The notes: a model not told the origin generated them from the letters alone. DNA of 64,000 nt from Mycobacterium sp. URHD0025 (GCF_000426065.1 NZ_KE384491.1:62001-126000); one strand, 5' to 3'; positions 1-11,059 are shown, numbered from the stretch's first letter. Program-made: numbers and translations.

Positions 1-1
1 G

Positions 2-1534
2 ATGCGACTCTCACCCCGTTCTGCTGCCAGATCGCTGCTGGTCGGCGCCGTGGCCCTGTCCGGTTCGGTAGCCATCGGTCTGACGCCCGTGGGCACGGCA
101 GCGCTCGGCTTGGTGGTGGCGGTGACACCGCTGGTGGTGCCCGGCACCGGGACTCCGAACCCGCAGGACTCCAACAACTACATGGCCAACGCGGTCGCGT
201 ACTACGTACAGCCGAGTGGCAGTTGCGGCGCCGCGGACTGTGCGGAGCCGGTGGCAATCCCCTACATCGCCCAGTTCTGGCCGATTCCGCTGCCGGGCTG
301 GGGTGGGCTGGAGGGGGCCAAGTGGAACGTGTCGGTGGCCAGCGGAGTCACCCGGCTGACGAGTGAGCTGGTCGGTGAGAACAATCCCAGTGCCGCGCAC
401 CCCGTAGTCGTCTTCGGTTATTCGCAGGGTGCCACCGTGGCCAGCATTGTCAAAGGCAATCTGGCCGACCTCACCGACGAGCAGAAGGAGAATCTCAGCT
501 TCGTCCTGATCGGCAATCCGAACCGCCCGGACGGTGGGCTCTTCGAACGGCTCGCGATCCTTGGCACCGTTCCCGTCCTCGATGCGACGTTCGGCCAACC
601 GACCCCGACCGACACGGGCATCGAGACCTACGACATCGCGCTGCAGTACGACGGGGTCGCCGACGCTCCGTCCTGGGTGCTCAACCCGCTTGCCCTGGCG
701 AACGCGCTGGCCGGCTTCCAGTACGTGCACGGCACGTACCTGGATCCCCGGGGCGACGATCCGGCCACGGCCACGCCCTACGGATATACGCCCGAGCAGG
801 TACAGGCCGCGATCGAGAACGCCAAGGAGAACTGCAGCACCGAAACCCACTGCCAGAAGGTCGACGGCAGCGACACCTACTACATCACCCTGCCGGCGAA
901 GACCCTGCCGATCATGCAGCCGTTCCTCGATCTGGGCGCGGCGACCGGCACCTCGGCCCTGGTGGTTCCGCTCGTCGACCTGGTGTCACCGATGGCGCAG
1001 ACCCTGATCGAAACCGGTTACACCAGAACCGACTACAGCACCCCCACGCCGTTCCGGCTGCTGCCCCGGTTCAACCCCGTGACAGTGGCGACCGACCTCG
1101 TCAACGACATCCCCGAAGGCATCCGGGCAGCGCTCAACCCAGGCCTCGATCCACTGCCCGGGTGGACCGATCCGACCGAGCCAGGCGACACCGTCGCAGT
1201 CCAGGACACCCCTGACGACGCCGTCCTCACCACCACGAAGATCGCCGAGCAGACCGAACGCCGACCGCTCTCGCGACTGAATCGGGCCGCCGAGGCCGCG
1301 ACGGCGGTCACCACACCCGACACCGAGCCGGCCACAGTTACCCGGCAGGAGCGTCCGTCGTCGCCGAAAGCCCAGGGCGTCAAGGGACATCCGGCCCGTG
1401 AGGTGGCGAAGTCGATCCGCAGCACCGTGCGCAAAGCGATCGGCGGCCACAGCGTCGGCAAGGACATGGACAAGGCCAAGGACACGGCCAAGGCGAAGCA
1501 GACCGGCGCCACCGAGAAGAAGCCCGCGGCCTGA
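2..1534 (+). CDS. Secreted PE-PPE domain serine esterase-like protein
   Basis: The 510-residue protein begins with a basic, hydrophobic signal-like segment (residues 1 to about 48). An alpha/beta-hydrolase region of the PE-PPE domain family (PF08237) follows. The nucleophile elbow GYSQG is at residues 139-143, making Ser141 the likely catalytic serine. Family knowledge: these domains resemble cutinases or lipases and act on acyl esters at the cell envelope. There is no PE or PPE N-terminal module, so it is a stand-alone secreted version. The last 130 or so residues are low-complexity, rich in Pro, Thr, Lys and Ala, and probably unstructured. The gene converges on hflX with 15 bases between them. 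The ATG lies at base 2 and directly starts the signal peptide, so the gene is probably complete, but upstream sequence is not visible. Confidence 0.85.
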   Translation: MRLSPRSAARSLLVGAVALSGSVAIGLTPVGTAALGLVVAVTPLVVPGTGTPNPQDSNNYMANAVAYYVQPSGSCGAADCAEPVAIPYIAQFWPIPLPGWGGLEGAKWNVSVASGVTRLTSELVGENNPSAAHPVVVFGYSQGATVASIVKGNLADLTDEQKENLSFVLIGNPNRPDGGLFERLAILGTVPVLDATFGQPTPTDTGIETYDIALQYDGVADAPSWVLNPLALANALAGFQYVHGTYLDPRGDDPATATPYGYTPEQVQAAIENAKENCSTETHCQKVDGSDTYYITLPAKTLPIMQPFLDLGAATGTSALVVPLVDLVSPMAQTLIETGYTRTDYSTPTPFRLLPRFNPVTVATDLVNDIPEGIRAALNPGLDPLPGWTDPTEPGDTVAVQDTPDDAVLTTTKIAEQTERRPLSRLNRAAEAATAVTTPDTEPATVTRQERPSSPKAQGVKGHPAREVAKSIRSTVRKAIGGHSVGKDMDKAKDTAKAKQTGATEKKPAA

Positions 1535-1549
1535 CGCCCGCATCGCACG

Positions 1550-2959
1550 TCAGAAGGTGTCGAACTCGCTCAGGCTCGCGGCCAGCGCCATGGGCACCCG
1601 TGCCTTGATGCGGGTGCCGTCGGCGGTGTGCTCGGTCGCGTCCACCCGACCGTCGGTGTGCACCCGCGCCACCAGATCCCCACGGTCGTAGGGAATCGTC
1701 ACGTCCACCGTGGCATCGGTGGGAGGAATCATCTCCGCCATGCGGGCCCGCAGCCGGTCCAGCCCGTCGCCGGTGCGCGCTGAGACGAACACGGCGTCGG
1801 GCAGCGCGCGCCGCAGTGCCGCCAACCCGAGGCCGGTGGCCGCGTCGATCTTGTTGACCACCAACAATTCCGGCGGAGGGGCGATGTCGTACTCGGCCAC
1901 CACGTCGTTGACCACCTGACGGACCGCATTGATCTGTGCCAGCGGGTGCTCGTCGGAACCGTCCACCACGTGCACCAGCAGATCCGCGTCGACCACTTCC
2001 TCGAGGGTGGAGCGGAACGCCTCGACCAGCTGGGTGGGCAGATGCCGGACGAAGCCGACGGTGTCGGTCAGCACGAATGGCCGCCCGTCATCGAATTCCC
2101 CACGGCGCGTTGTGGGTTCGAGGGTGGCGAACAGGGCGTTCTCCACCAGCACACCCGCCCCGGTCAGTGCGTTCAGCAGGCTGGACTTGCCGGCGTTGGT
2201 GTAGCCGACGATGGCGACTGACGCGGCGTCGGAGCCCAGCCTGCGGCTGCGCTGGGTGTCGCGGATCTTCTTCATGTCGCGAATCTCGCGGCGCAGCTTG
2301 GCCATCCGCTCACGGATGCGCCTGCGGTCGGTTTCGATCTTGGTCTCACCCGGCCCGCGGGTGCCCACTCCGCCCCCGGCACCACCGGCGCGACCGCCGG
2401 CCTGACGCGACATCGACTCACCCCAGCCGCGCAGCCGCGGCAGCATGTACTCCATCTGGGCCAGCGACACCTGGGCCTTGCCCTCCCGGCTGGTGGCGTG
2501 CTGGGCGAAGATGTCGAGGATCAGCGCCGTGCGGTCGATGACCTTGACCTTGACCACTTTCTCCAGCGAGTTGAGCTGTGCGGGTGAGAGCTCGCCGTCA
2601 CAGATGACAGTGTCCGCCCCGGTCGCGAGGACCACCTCGCGCAGCTCGATGGCCTTGCCCGAGCCGATGTAGGTGGACGGGTCGGGCTTGTCCCGGCGCT
2701 GGATGAGCCCCTCGAGCACTTCCGAGCCCGCGGTCTCGGCCAGGGCCGCCAGCTCGGCAAGACTCGCGTCGGCGTCGGCCGCACTGCCCTCGGTCCACAC
2801 GCCGACCAGGACTACGCGCTCCAGCCTCAGCTGGCGGTATTCGACTTCGGTGACGTCGGTGAGCTCGGTGGACAACCCGGCGACGCGGCGCAGCGAGGCG
2901 CGGTCTTCGAGGGCCAGCTCACCGGTGCTGGGGGTGACGGGATGTTCTGGTTCAGTCAT
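1550..2959 (-). CDS. hflX: GTPase HflX
   Basis: HflX is a ribosome-associated GTPase that binds the 50S subunit and splits stalled ribosomes. In mycobacteria it is linked to macrolide tolerance and hypoxia. The 469-residue protein has the HflX N-terminal domain, a Gly-rich linker near residues 188-204 with the RGPGETK motif, a basic coiled helix, and a G domain. The P-loop is GYTNAGKSS at residues 252-260, followed by DTVGF and NKID motifs. It heads the leftward run toward the window start, with dapF and miaA upstream on the same strand; this matches the Rv2725c neighbourhood. The ATG at 2959 gives the usual mycobacterial N-terminus. Confidence 0.96.
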   Translation of the reverse strand: MTEPEHPVTPSTGELALEDRASLRRVAGLSTELTDVTEVEYRQLRLERVVLVGVWTEGSAADADASLAELAALAETAGSEVLEGLIQRRDKPDPSTYIGSGKAIELREVVLATGADTVICDGELSPAQLNSLEKVVKVKVIDRTALILDIFAQHATSREGKAQVSLAQMEYMLPRLRGWGESMSRQAGGRAGGAGGGVGTRGPGETKIETDRRRIRERMAKLRREIRDMKKIRDTQRSRRLGSDAASVAIVGYTNAGKSSLLNALTGAGVLVENALFATLEPTTRRGEFDDGRPFVLTDTVGFVRHLPTQLVEAFRSTLEEVVDADLLVHVVDGSDEHPLAQINAVRQVVNDVVAEYDIAPPPELLVVNKIDAATGLGLAALRRALPDAVFVSARTGDGLDRLRARMAEMIPPTDATVDVTIPYDRGDLVARVHTDGRVDATEHTADGTRIKARVPMALAASLSEFDTF

Positions 2960-3004
2960 ATGTACTTACAGGTTGTCACGTGGATCGTGCCGCCCGCACT
3001 CCAA

Positions 3005-3871
3005 TTAGGCGTGCGCAGCATTCCACCACTGCTCGGACAGGTCACCGCGGGCCACCAGCACCGACGGTCCACGCAGGTAGCTCGTGGATTCGGTGATCGT
3101 CACGGTGACCTCACCGCCGGGGATGCGCACCTGCAGCGAGCCCGTGTCGGCGCCCTGATGGGCCAGGGCCGCGAGGGCGGCCGCGACAGTTCCGGTGCCG
3201 CAGGAGCGGGTCTCGCCGACGCCCCGCTCGTGCACACGCATCGACACCGCGCCATCGACCGGAGCAGTCAGCACTTCGACGTTGACGCCCTCGGGGAACA
3301 GTTGCTGATCGAACGACACCGGCGCCGCGACGTCGAGCACAGCCAACTCGCCCTCGGTCAGCCCGACACACGCCAGATGCGGATTACCCACATCGACGGC
3401 CACACCGCTGAGGCTGCGGCCGCCGACCACCGCGGTTCCCGTGCCGAACCGGTTGGCCTTGCCCATCTCCACGGTGACCTCGGCGGAGGTCGCGTCGACC
3501 CTGTGCAGCACCACGGGACGTGGGCCGGCCAGCGAGCCCACCACGAACTCGTCGGCGGTTTCCAGGCCTGAGGCACGCAGGTAATGCGCGAACACCCGCA
3601 CCCCGTTGCCGCACATCTGGGCGATCGAGCCGTCGGCGTTGCGGTAGTCCATGTACCAGTCGGAGGCCGCCACCCCGTCGGGCAGCCGCTCGAAAACGCC
3701 TGCGGCCTGCGCAGCGGCGGCCGTCGTCACCCGGAGCACGCCGTCGGCGCCGAGGCCGCGGCGGCGGTCGCACAGTGCGGCCACGGCGGCAGGCGTCAGC
3801 GACAAGGCGGCATCAAGGTCGGGCAGCACCACGAAGTCGTTCTGGGTGCCGTGCCCTTTCACAAAGCCCAC
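3005..3871 (-). CDS. dapF: Diaminopimelate epimerase DapF
   Basis: DapF converts LL- to meso-diaminopimelate, the precursor of lysine and of the peptidoglycan cross-link. The chain contains KGHGTQNDF at the N-terminus, [13 protein letters not shown] with the first catalytic cysteine, GNPHLACV, and [15 protein letters not shown] with the second cysteine, the classic two-base epimerase pair. The start is uncertain. GTG at 3871 gives 288 residues beginning near VGFVKGHG, like other mycobacterial DapF proteins. GTG at 3886 would add five residues, and the frame stays open further upstream inside miaA. The gene lies just downstream of miaA on the same strand. dapA and dapB are also in this window but separate. 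Confidence 0.95.
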   Translation of the reverse strand: MGFVKGHGTQNDFVVLPDLDAALSLTPAAVAALCDRRRGLGADGVLRVTTAAAAQAAGVFERLPDGVAASDWYMDYRNADGSIAQMCGNGVRVFAHYLRASGLETADEFVVGSLAGPRPVVLHRVDATSAEVTVEMGKANRFGTGTAVVGGRSLSGVAVDVGNPHLACVGLTEGELAVLDVAAPVSFDQQLFPEGVNVEVLTAPVDGAVSMRVHERGVGETRSCGTGTVAAALAALAHQGADTGSLQVRIPGGEVTVTITESTSYLRGPSVLVARGDLSEQWWNAAHA

Positions 3872-3890
3872 GCTGCCGGAGATCACCTGT

Positions 3891-4808
3891 TCAGGATACG
3901 TGCCGCCACACCCGCAGGGCCTCCTGCACCAGCCCGCCGGCGGCGCCGTCCAGCCACACCACCCGATGGTCGCGGCGGAACCAGGACCGCTGCCGTCGCA
4001 CATAGCGGCGGGTGCCGATGAACGTGGGTTCCCGCGCCGCGGTGCCATCTCCCCCGGCATCGAGGTCGGCCAGCACCTGCGAATAACCCAGGGCCCGCGC
4101 AGCGGTCACCCCGTCCCGCAGCCCCCGGCCGATCAGTGTCCGGACCTCGTCCACCAACCCGCCGGCAAACATCAGGTCGGTGCGTTGCTCCAGGCGCTCA
4201 TCGAGAACTGTTGTTTCCCAATCTAATCCGATGATCGCGGTGTCCCATCGGGGCGCACCGATCTTCGGCGCCGACGCGGCGAACGGTTGACCGGTGAGCT
4301 CGACGACCTCCAAGGCCCGCACGATCCGCCGACCATCGGTGGGCAGGATCGAAGCCCCGGCGGCGGGATCCACCCGGGTCAGCTCAGCATGGAGTGCGGC
4401 CACACCCACCTCCGCCAGCCGGGCCTCCCACCGCGCCCGCACGGCCGGGTCGGTGGCCGGAAACGTCCATTCGTCGAGCAGCGACTGGATGTAGAGCATC
4501 GACCCGCCCACGATCACCGGGACCGCGCCACGGGCCGCGATGGCCTCGACATCGTCCGCGGCGTCCTGTTGATAGCGGGCCACCGTCGCGGTCTCGGTGA
4601 CTTCCAGGACATCGAGCTGGTGGTGCGGGATACCGCGCCGCTCGGCGACGGGCAGCTTCGCGGTGCCGATGTCCATGCCGCGGTAGAGCTGCATCGCGTC
4701 GGCGTTCACGATTTCGCCGCCCAGTGCCTCGGCGATCGCCAACCCGAGTGCCGATTTCCCGGTGCCGGTCGGCCCGATGATCGCGATGGGCCGGGTCACG
4801 GCAGCCAT
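3891..4808 (-). CDS. miaA: tRNA dimethylallyltransferase MiaA
   Basis: MiaA transfers a dimethylallyl group from DMAPP to A37 of tRNAs reading UNN codons. That is the first step of the ms2i6A modification, which MiaB (also in this window) completes. The 305-residue protein carries the P-loop GPTGTGKS at residues 12-19, an [17 protein letters not shown] motif that binds tRNA and DMAPP, and a [13 protein letters not shown] segment. It overlaps the upstream Rv2728c-like gene by 13 bases and is followed at once by dapF, so co-transcription is likely. Confidence 0.96.
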   Translation of the reverse strand: MAAVTRPIAIIGPTGTGKSALGLAIAEALGGEIVNADAMQLYRGMDIGTAKLPVAERRGIPHHQLDVLEVTETATVARYQQDAADDVEAIAARGAVPVIVGGSMLYIQSLLDEWTFPATDPAVRARWEARLAEVGVAALHAELTRVDPAAGASILPTDGRRIVRALEVVELTGQPFAASAPKIGAPRWDTAIIGLDWETTVLDERLEQRTDLMFAGGLVDEVRTLIGRGLRDGVTAARALGYSQVLADLDAGGDGTAAREPTFIGTRRYVRRQRSWFRRDHRVVWLDGAAGGLVQEALRVWRHVS

Positions 4809-5482
4809 GCGCCGACGAAGTAGCCGACGCCGTAGGGCGCCCCGCGGTAGAGCTCACGTGCCGAGCCGGGCGACGATACGGTCAGGCCTGCCAGCACCTG
4901 AAAGGCCACCCTGCCGAGGACGGGCTCGGGCAGCTCCACCAGCGCCGCCAGGTCGCCGGTGGCCAGTGCGTCGTCGAGATCCTGCTGATCGGCCACCGAC
5001 GCCGGCAGGTGACCGCCGGGGGCCGCCGGAGTGAGGGTGTTCAGCCCGTCGGCGACCACGAGGACGCCCACGGGGTCCGGGGATTCGTCGATTCGGGCCC
5101 GCAGGGCGCGCCCGTGGGCCAGGGCCTCCCCGGCCGGGTGCGAGGCGGCGAAGGTGTGCACGTCGACACTCGCGTGGGGTGCGGCCTGGCCGCGGATCCA
5201 CCCGGCAATCAGCGCACACAGCGGCAGCTCGGTCGCCTCGGCCACCGGGCCGGGCCCCAGGGCCACCGGGATGTCGACGCCATAGCCGGCGAAGGTCCCG
5301 GCGCTTCCGGGTCCGTACACCGCGTCGGCGGGGCCGACGCCCACAGCCAGCCAGCGCGGCGGTAGCGCCGTTGCCGTGGCGATCACCGCGTCGCGTAACC
5401 CAGCCACCTCCCCCGCGGCCGCACCCACCAATTCGGGCACGAGGACCGGTGTGGCGGGGACGATCGCGATGGCGCTGAGCAC
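4796..5482 (-). CDS. Conserved Ala-rich protein, Rv2728c-like (class III dioxygenase-like fold)
   Basis: This 228-residue protein is conserved in mycobacteria next to miaA. It starts [18 protein letters not shown] and contains the stretch [15 protein letters not shown] recognise it as the Rv2728c type, distantly like the catalytic subunit of class III extradiol dioxygenases (LigB fold), but the metal-ligand pattern is not convincing and no substrate is known. It overlaps miaA by 13 bases. It is transcribed leftward from a roughly 260-base region shared with the divergent DUF349 gene. Confidence 0.72.
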   Translation of the reverse strand: MLSAIAIVPATPVLVPELVGAAAGEVAGLRDAVIATATALPPRWLAVGVGPADAVYGPGSAGTFAGYGVDIPVALGPGPVAEATELPLCALIAGWIRGQAAPHASVDVHTFAASHPAGEALAHGRALRARIDESPDPVGVLVVADGLNTLTPAAPGGHLPASVADQQDLDDALATGDLAALVELPEPVLGRVAFQVLAGLTVSSPGSARELYRGAPYGVGYFVGAWLP

Positions 5483-5742
5483 GTCACCAAACTAATGCGC
5501 GGCCCGTGCTGCGCTGCGCCGAGTGCCGGTGAGACCCTCGGAAACGACCTCGCCATGACCCCCACGAGCCCGCCGGATCAGCCCGATCCACCCCGGCCCA
5601 TCGGGCTTTGTGGGGACATTGAGCCGAAAGCCATGGGCATGGCACAGCGCGACCTGCTTCAATAGCGGACAAAGCGACAGCATCAGGCGCCGCGTCGCGC
5701 GGCAGATGCGCGGGCAAACCGCGCGGAGTACGAGGAGCGGAT

Positions 5743-7098
5743 ATGACAACCAGTGAGCCAGGCGGAGCCACCCCCCAGCCGACGTCCGAGCCCACACCCA
5801 GGCCCACTCCTTCGCCTGCCCCGAGGCCGGGACCGCCTCGCCCCGTTCCCCGTCCCAGCCGGGTCGCCCCGGTGGTTGCGGTGGCGCCCACCAGCGATCC
5901 GCACCGCTTCGGGCGGGTGGACGACGACGGCACGGTGTGGTTGGTCAACGGATCCGGTGAGCGCGTCATCGGTTCGTGGCAGGCCGGCGACACCGAAGCG
6001 GCGTTCGCTCACTTCGGCCGGCGCTTCGATGATCTGCACACCGAGGTGGCACTGCTGGAGCGTCGGCTGTCCACCGGCACCGGCGACGCCCGCAAGATCA
6101 AGTCCGCAGCCGCCGCGCTGGCCGAAAGTCTGCCCACGGCAGCGGTTCTCGGCGACGTTGATGCGTTGAACACCCGCCTGACAGCGATCCTGGAGCACGC
6201 CGACGAGGCCGCCAAGACCGAGCGGGCCCAGCGTGACGAGCACCGCGCGGCGCAGACCGCCCGCAAGGAGGCGCTCGCCGCCGAGGCCGAGGATCTGGCC
6301 GCGAACTCCACCCAGTGGAAGTCCGCCGGTGACCGGCTGCGCGAGATCCTCGATGAGTGGCGCACCATCACCGGGCTGGACCGCAAGGTCGACGATGCCC
6401 TGTGGAAGCGGTATTCGACCGCCCGGGAGACCTTCAATCGCCGTCGCGGCTCGCACTTCGCCGAACTCGACCGCGGCCGCGTCGGCGCCCGCCAGGTCAA
6501 GGAGGCGCTGTGTGAGCAGGCCGAACAGCTCTCCGGCTCGACCGACTGGGGTGCCACCGCGGCCGCCTTCCGCGACCTGCTGACCGAGTGGAAGTCCGCC
6601 GGCCGCGCCGCCAAAGACGTCGACGACGCACTGTGGCACCGGTTCAAGGCTGCCCAGGACACGTTCTTCGGCGCCCGTAACGCCGCACACGCCGAACGTG
6701 ACGCCGAGTTCAAGGCCAACGCCGCCGCCAAGGAGGCGCTCCTGGCCGAGGCCGAGAAGATCGACACGACCGATCTGGACGCGGCCCGCGCGGCACTGCG
6801 CACCATCGGCGACAAGTGGGATGCGATCGGCAAGGTCCCCCGCGAACGCGCCGCCGATCTGGAACGACGACTGCGCGCCGTGGAGAAGAAGGTCCGCGAC
6901 GCGCCCTCCGGTGGAGTCGATCCCGAGGCCAAGGCCCGTGCCGATCAATTCCGCTCACGCGCCGAACAGTTCGAGCGGCAGGCCGAGAAGGCCGAGGCGG
7001 CCGGCCGGGCCAAGGATGCGGCCGAGGCCAGGGCGAGCGCTGAGCAGTGGCGTCAGTGGGCCGACGCGGCGGCAGCCGCGCTCGGAGAGCGCAAGTAG
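5743..7098 (+). CDS. DUF349 domain protein (Rv2731-like)
   Basis: The 451-residue protein has a Pro/Thr-rich N-terminus (residues 1-45), a short beta-rich segment ([14 protein letters not shown]), and then several tandem DUF349 helical repeats. These are recognisable by recurring W(K/R)SAG, DDALW(H/K)RF and E-rich coiled stretches up to the C-terminus. DUF349 proteins are long helical bundles of unknown molecular role. There is no signal peptide or membrane segment, so it is probably cytosolic. A GAGGAG ribosome site lies 5 bases before the ATG at 5743. The gene is divergent from the Rv2728c-like gene and convergent with the membrane gene at 7124. Confidence 0.85.
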   Translation: MTTSEPGGATPQPTSEPTPRPTPSPAPRPGPPRPVPRPSRVAPVVAVAPTSDPHRFGRVDDDGTVWLVNGSGERVIGSWQAGDTEAAFAHFGRRFDDLHTEVALLERRLSTGTGDARKIKSAAAALAESLPTAAVLGDVDALNTRLTAILEHADEAAKTERAQRDEHRAAQTARKEALAAEAEDLAANSTQWKSAGDRLREILDEWRTITGLDRKVDDALWKRYSTARETFNRRRGSHFAELDRGRVGARQVKEALCEQAEQLSGSTDWGATAAAFRDLLTEWKSAGRAAKDVDDALWHRFKAAQDTFFGARNAAHAERDAEFKANAAAKEALLAEAEKIDTTDLDAARAALRTIGDKWDAIGKVPRERAADLERRLRAVEKKVRDAPSGGVDPEAKARADQFRSRAEQFERQAEKAEAAGRAKDAAEARASAEQWRQWADAAAAALGERK

Positions 7099-7123
7099 AG
7101 CCGGAGCGGCTCGGTCGACGCGT

Positions 7124-7753
7124 CTAGGTCTGGTCGGGCTGGTCCGGCTTCTTGCCGGGGTCGCGCTTGGTCGAGTCGTTCTCCGGGGCTGCCGTGGGGA
7201 AGCCGAGCACCCCGTGCTGCTGATGCTCCGCGACGTCGCGACGGCGCTCCGCCTCGGCCGCCAGCTGCAGCGCGGTGCGCGACCACACCACCCGGGCCCA
7301 GTGGAACGTCAGCACGATCACCGCGAGCCAGCCGATGATCAGACCGATGCCCGGGCCGGGATAGCCTGCGGCGGTCTGACGTGACCACACCGCGAGCATG
7401 CCGAGCGCGCTGGCCACCGCCGAACCGGCCAGTGCCACCCAGGCCAACGCCCAGCGGCGGGTGATCAGCGCCAACGTCGAGAAACCGACCGAGAACACCA
7501 GCGCCAGCCAGGTGAACACCCGCGACGGCAGCGAGATGCCGTCGGCCAGGGCTGTGGCATCACCGACCAGGACGTCGAAGCCCTTACTGGAGCCGGTGTG
7601 CGGCAGGACGAACGACAGCAGCACCACGAACACCAGGATCGCGACCACCATCGCCCGTGGACCCGTGTCGAATTCCCGGGTGACCTTGCGTTCGACTGCG
7701 GCGAGGTCGTCCTTGAACCGGTCGAAGTCGCTCTCGTTGCTCAACAGCCACAT
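7124..7753 (-). CDS. Conserved membrane protein, Rv2732c-like
   Basis: This 209-residue protein begins [28 protein letters not shown]. Four hydrophobic segments (about residues 35-52, 78-96, 103-122 and 132-150) suggest a four-helix membrane protein with cytosolic charged ends. It overlaps the 3' end of miaB by 13 bases, an arrangement also found in M. tuberculosis. The function is unknown. The first 25 residues look like a coiled amphipathic helix. Confidence 0.78.
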   Translation of the reverse strand: MWLLSNESDFDRFKDDLAAVERKVTREFDTGPRAMVVAILVFVVLLSFVLPHTGSSKGFDVLVGDATALADGISLPSRVFTWLALVFSVGFSTLALITRRWALAWVALAGSAVASALGMLAVWSRQTAAGYPGPGIGLIIGWLAVIVLTFHWARVVWSRTALQLAAEAERRRDVAEHQQHGVLGFPTAAPENDSTKRDPGKKPDQPDQT

Positions 7754-9312
7754 CCTTCTGATGCCGGCGGCGTCGTCGGCGCGCCGATCCGTGGTAGCCC
7801 GAGACCGACGCCGGTGCGGGGGCGCTGCCCAGCGGCATGCGCATCACCGGCGCGGGTGCGCCGATGGGTGACCAGCGGAGCGTCGGCGATCAGATGATGG
7901 GGCGCCGCGCCGGTCACGGCGGTGGTGACGATGTCGCCGGGCCGAATGTCGTTGAGTCCTGGCGCGAAATGGACCAGGCGCCCATCGCGGGCCCGGCCCG
8001 ACATACGGGCAGTGCTGGCATCCTTGCGGCCCTCGCCGGTGGCGACCAGCAGCTCGACGGTCCGGCCGACCTGGGCCTGGTTCTCCTGCAGGGAAATTCG
8101 CTCCTGAAGGTCGATCAGCCGCTGATAGCGTTCGGACACAACCGCTTTCGGCAACTGGTCGGGCATCTCGGCGGCCGGGGTGCCGGGCCGGATGGAGTAT
8201 TGGAAGGTGAAGGCGCTGGCGAACCGGGCCTGTTCGACGACGTCGAGGGTGGCCTGGAAATCTTCCTCGGTCTCGCCGGGGAAACCGACGATGAGGTCGG
8301 TGGTGATCGCGGCGTCCGGGATCGCGGCCCGGACCTTGTCGATGATGCCCAGATAGCGCTCGGCCCGGTACGAGCGGCGCATCGCCTTGAGGATGCGGTC
8401 CGAACCGGACTGCAACGGCATGTGCAGCGTCGGGCACACGTTGGGCGTCTGCGCCATCGCCTCGATCACGTCGTCGGTGAACTCGGCCGGGTGCGGCGAG
8501 GTGAACCGGACCCGCTCCAACCCGTCCACATCACCGCAGGCACGAAGCAGCTTCGCGAAGGCGCTGCGGTCGCGGGATACCTCCGACCAGTTCATCGGGT
8601 CCTCGCGCAATTGCTCGTCCGCAGCAAACGACACGCCGTAGGCGTTCACGTTCTGCCCCAGCAGGGTGATCTCAAGCACTCCCTGGTCGGCCAATGCCTG
8701 CACCTCGGCCAGAATGTCGCCGGGCCTGCGGTCGACCTCTTTGCCGCGCAGCGACGGCACGATGCAGAACGTGCAGGTGTTGTTGCAGCCCACCGAGATG
8801 GACACCCAGGCCGCGTAGGCGGACTCCCGTGTCGCGGGCAGGGTGGACGGAAATTCCTGCAGGGACTCGACGATCTCCACCTGGGCGACCCGGTTGTGGC
8901 GGGCACGTTCCAGCAGCGTGGGCAGGGATCCGATGTTGTGGGTGCCGAAGACCACGTCGACCCACGGGGCCCGACGCAGTACCGAGTCACGGTCCTTCTG
9001 CGCCAGACAGCCGCCGACGGCGATCTGCATGTTCGGGTCGGCCTGCTTGCGCGGGGCCAGGTGGCTGAGATTGCCGTAGAGCTTGTTGTCGGCGTTCTCG
9101 CGGACCGCGCAGGTGTTGAACACCACGATGTCGGCATCGGCACCGTCCTCGGCCCGCCGGTATCCGGCGTCCTCCAGCAGCCCCGACAGCCGCTCGGAGT
9201 CATGCACGTTCATCTGGCAGCCGTAGGTGCGGACCTGATAGGTACGGGCGGAGCCGAGGTTGCGCTGCTTGGCCGGGGCGGCCGCCGCGTCCCTGGTCTC
9301 CATCGTCGTCAC
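7741..9312 (-). CDS. miaB: tRNA methylthiotransferase MiaB
   Basis: This radical-SAM enzyme adds a methylthio group at C2 of i6A37 in tRNA. The order is: the MTTase/UPF0004 domain with Cys32, Cys68 and Cys102 for the auxiliary cluster, the radical SAM motif GCNNTCTFC with Cys176, Cys180 and Cys183, then a TRAM domain near residues 400-470. At 523 residues it is slightly longer than most because of an N-terminal Ala-rich lead and a Gly/Pro-rich tail ending in Cys-Gly-Cys. ATG codons at 9312 and 9303 are both possible starts. It works after MiaA, encoded about 3 kb away. Confidence 0.96.
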   Translation of the reverse strand: MTTMETRDAAAAPAKQRNLGSARTYQVRTYGCQMNVHDSERLSGLLEDAGYRRAEDGADADIVVFNTCAVRENADNKLYGNLSHLAPRKQADPNMQIAVGGCLAQKDRDSVLRRAPWVDVVFGTHNIGSLPTLLERARHNRVAQVEIVESLQEFPSTLPATRESAYAAWVSISVGCNNTCTFCIVPSLRGKEVDRRPGDILAEVQALADQGVLEITLLGQNVNAYGVSFAADEQLREDPMNWSEVSRDRSAFAKLLRACGDVDGLERVRFTSPHPAEFTDDVIEAMAQTPNVCPTLHMPLQSGSDRILKAMRRSYRAERYLGIIDKVRAAIPDAAITTDLIVGFPGETEEDFQATLDVVEQARFASAFTFQYSIRPGTPAAEMPDQLPKAVVSERYQRLIDLQERISLQENQAQVGRTVELLVATGEGRKDASTARMSGRARDGRLVHFAPGLNDIRPGDIVTTAVTGAAPHHLIADAPLVTHRRTRAGDAHAAGQRPRTGVGLGLPRIGAPTTPPASEGCGC

Positions 9313-9404
9313 GGACTCAATGGTACGGAGCCGCCCGAAACGTTAACGCGGCGGATTCACGAGATCCGGGCAGGCTGGACGTTCCCTGGGTAAGGTCACC
9401 TGCC

Positions 9405-10190
9405 ATGGGTAGCCCCGGCGAGCAGCCGCAGGTCGACGAGACGGCACCGCCAGAAGTGCCGATGATCTCACTCCAGGCAGTCAACAAGCACTTCGGACCG
9501 CTTCATGTGCTCAACGACATCAACCTCGACGTGGGTCGCGGCGAGGTGGTGGTGGTGCTCGGGCCTTCGGGCTCGGGTAAATCCACGTTGTGCCGCACCA
9601 TCAATCGACTGGAGACCATCGACTCCGGCAGCATCTCGATCGATGGCCAGGCACTGCCCGCAGAGGGTCGCAAGCTCGCGCAGCTGCGTTCGGATGTGGG
9701 CATGGTGTTCCAGTCGTTCAACCTCTTCGCCCACAAGACCATCCTGGACAACGTCACGCTCGGTCCGGTGAAGGTGCGCAGGAAATCCAAGTCCGAGGCC
9801 CGGGACAAGGCGATGGCGCTGCTGGAGCGGGTCGGGGTGGCCAACCAGGCCGACAAGTACCCCGCCCAACTGTCGGGTGGTCAGCAGCAGCGCGTCGCGA
9901 TTGCCCGTTCGCTGGCGATGAACCCGAAGGTCATGCTGTTCGACGAGCCCACCAGCGCCCTGGATCCCGAGATGATCAACGAGGTGCTGGCAGTGATGAC
10001 CTCACTGGCCGGCGAGGGCATGACGATGGTCGTGGTCACCCACGAGATGGGCTTCGCCCGGCGGGCGTCCGACCGCGTGGTGTTCATGGCCGACGGCGCG
10101 ATCGTCGAGGACGCTCAGCCTGCCGAGTTCTTCGACAATCCGAAATCGGACCGCGCCAAAGATTTTCTCGGCAAGATCCTGCATCACTGA
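9405..10190 (+). CDS. gluA: Glutamate ABC transporter ATP-binding protein GluA
   Basis: This is the ATPase of a polar amino-acid importer. It shows Walker [10 protein letters not shown] (about residues 53-61), Q-loop FQSFNLF, signature [12 protein letters not shown], Walker [15 protein letters not shown], and the switch His in VVVTHEMGF. The 261 residues include an N-terminal extension of about 19 residues, and an internal ATG at 9462 would give the standard length. It is the first gene of gluABCD, divergent from miaB across 92 bases. The operon layout matches the GluABCD glutamate uptake system of Corynebacterium and fast-growing mycobacteria. Confidence 0.93.
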   Translation: MGSPGEQPQVDETAPPEVPMISLQAVNKHFGPLHVLNDINLDVGRGEVVVVLGPSGSGKSTLCRTINRLETIDSGSISIDGQALPAEGRKLAQLRSDVGMVFQSFNLFAHKTILDNVTLGPVKVRRKSKSEARDKAMALLERVGVANQADKYPAQLSGGQQQRVAIARSLAMNPKVMLFDEPTSALDPEMINEVLAVMTSLAGEGMTMVVVTHEMGFARRASDRVVFMADGAIVEDAQPAEFFDNPKSDRAKDFLGKILHH

Positions 10191-10224
10191 CATCACTGAC
10201 GCTCCGCCGAAAGGAACCCCGAAC

Positions 10225-11037
10225 ATGCCCTCTGTGCCGTTCAAGTTGGTCGGTGCCCTCGCTCTGGCGATCGCACTGCCGTTCGCCGCGACCGCGTGTG
10301 GCGGCGGTGGAGATTCCGGCAAGATCGTCATCGGTACCAAGTACGACCAGCCCGGGCTGGGCCAGAAGAAGCCCGACGGCACCATGTCCGGGTTCGACGT
10401 CGATGTGGCCAAGTATGTGGCCAACGAACTCGGCTACCCCGAGGACAAGATCGAGTGGAAAGAAGCACCCTCGCCCCAGCGCGAGACGCTGATCCAGAAC
10501 GGTCAGGTGGAGTACATCGTCGGGACCTACTCCATCACCGACGCCCGCAAGGAGAAGGTGGACTTCGCCGGCCCGTACCTGCTCACCGGGCAGAGTCTTC
10601 TGGTTCGTGCCGACAACAACGACATCACCGGGGCCGCCTCGCTGGAGAACAACAAGAAGCTGTGCTCCGTGTCGGGTTCGACGCCGGCGCAGAACATCAA
10701 GACCAAGTACCCGAAGGTGCAACTGCAGCAGTTCGACACCTACTCGGCATGCGTGGACGCGCTCAAGAACGGTGTCATCGACGCGGTGACCACCGATGAG
10801 GTGATCCTGGCCGGCTTCGCCGCGCAGAGCCCCGGCACCTTCAAGATCGTCGGTGACACGTTCTCCGAGGAGCGCTATGGCATCGGTCTGAAGAAGGGCG
10901 ACAGCGAACTGCGCACGAAGATCAACGCCGCCATCGAGAAGATGGAATCGAGCGGCGCCTGGAAGGAAGCGTTCGAGCGCAATCTGGGTCCGGCCGGCAT
11001 CAAGACGCCGGAACCGCCTGCCGTCGACCGCAACTGA
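10225..11037 (+). CDS. gluB: Glutamate-binding lipoprotein GluB
   Basis: This 270-residue extracytoplasmic solute-binding protein of family 3 begins with a lipoprotein signal peptide. Its lipobox AATAC places the acylated cysteine at residue 25, before a Gly-rich linker. The mature part has the ligand-binding motif GFDVDVAKYVANELG and the segment DFAGPYLLTGQSLLV. A GAAAGG ribosome site precedes the ATG at 10225. It lies between gluA and gluC and should capture glutamate or a similar acidic amino acid at the cell surface. Confidence 0.92.
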   Translation: MPSVPFKLVGALALAIALPFAATACGGGGDSGKIVIGTKYDQPGLGQKKPDGTMSGFDVDVAKYVANELGYPEDKIEWKEAPSPQRETLIQNGQVEYIVGTYSITDARKEKVDFAGPYLLTGQSLLVRADNNDITGAASLENNKKLCSVSGSTPAQNIKTKYPKVQLQQFDTYSACVDALKNGVIDAVTTDEVILAGFAAQSPGTFKIVGDTFSEERYGIGLKKGDSELRTKINAAIEKMESSGAWKEAFERNLGPAGIKTPEPPAVDRN

Positions 11038-11059
11038 GTTCCGGGGCAGCGCACCGACC

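Noticed and set aside
5483-5742. Hidden gene in the 260-base gap before the DUF349 gene
   Set aside because: The leftward frames crossing it run into the DUF349 gene and show no conserved motif. I see only promoter-like spacing and the GAGGAG ribosome site.
7837-9393. A 518-codon frame antisense to miaB
   Set aside because: MiaB carries all expected cysteine motifs on the other strand; the antisense frame shows no family features.
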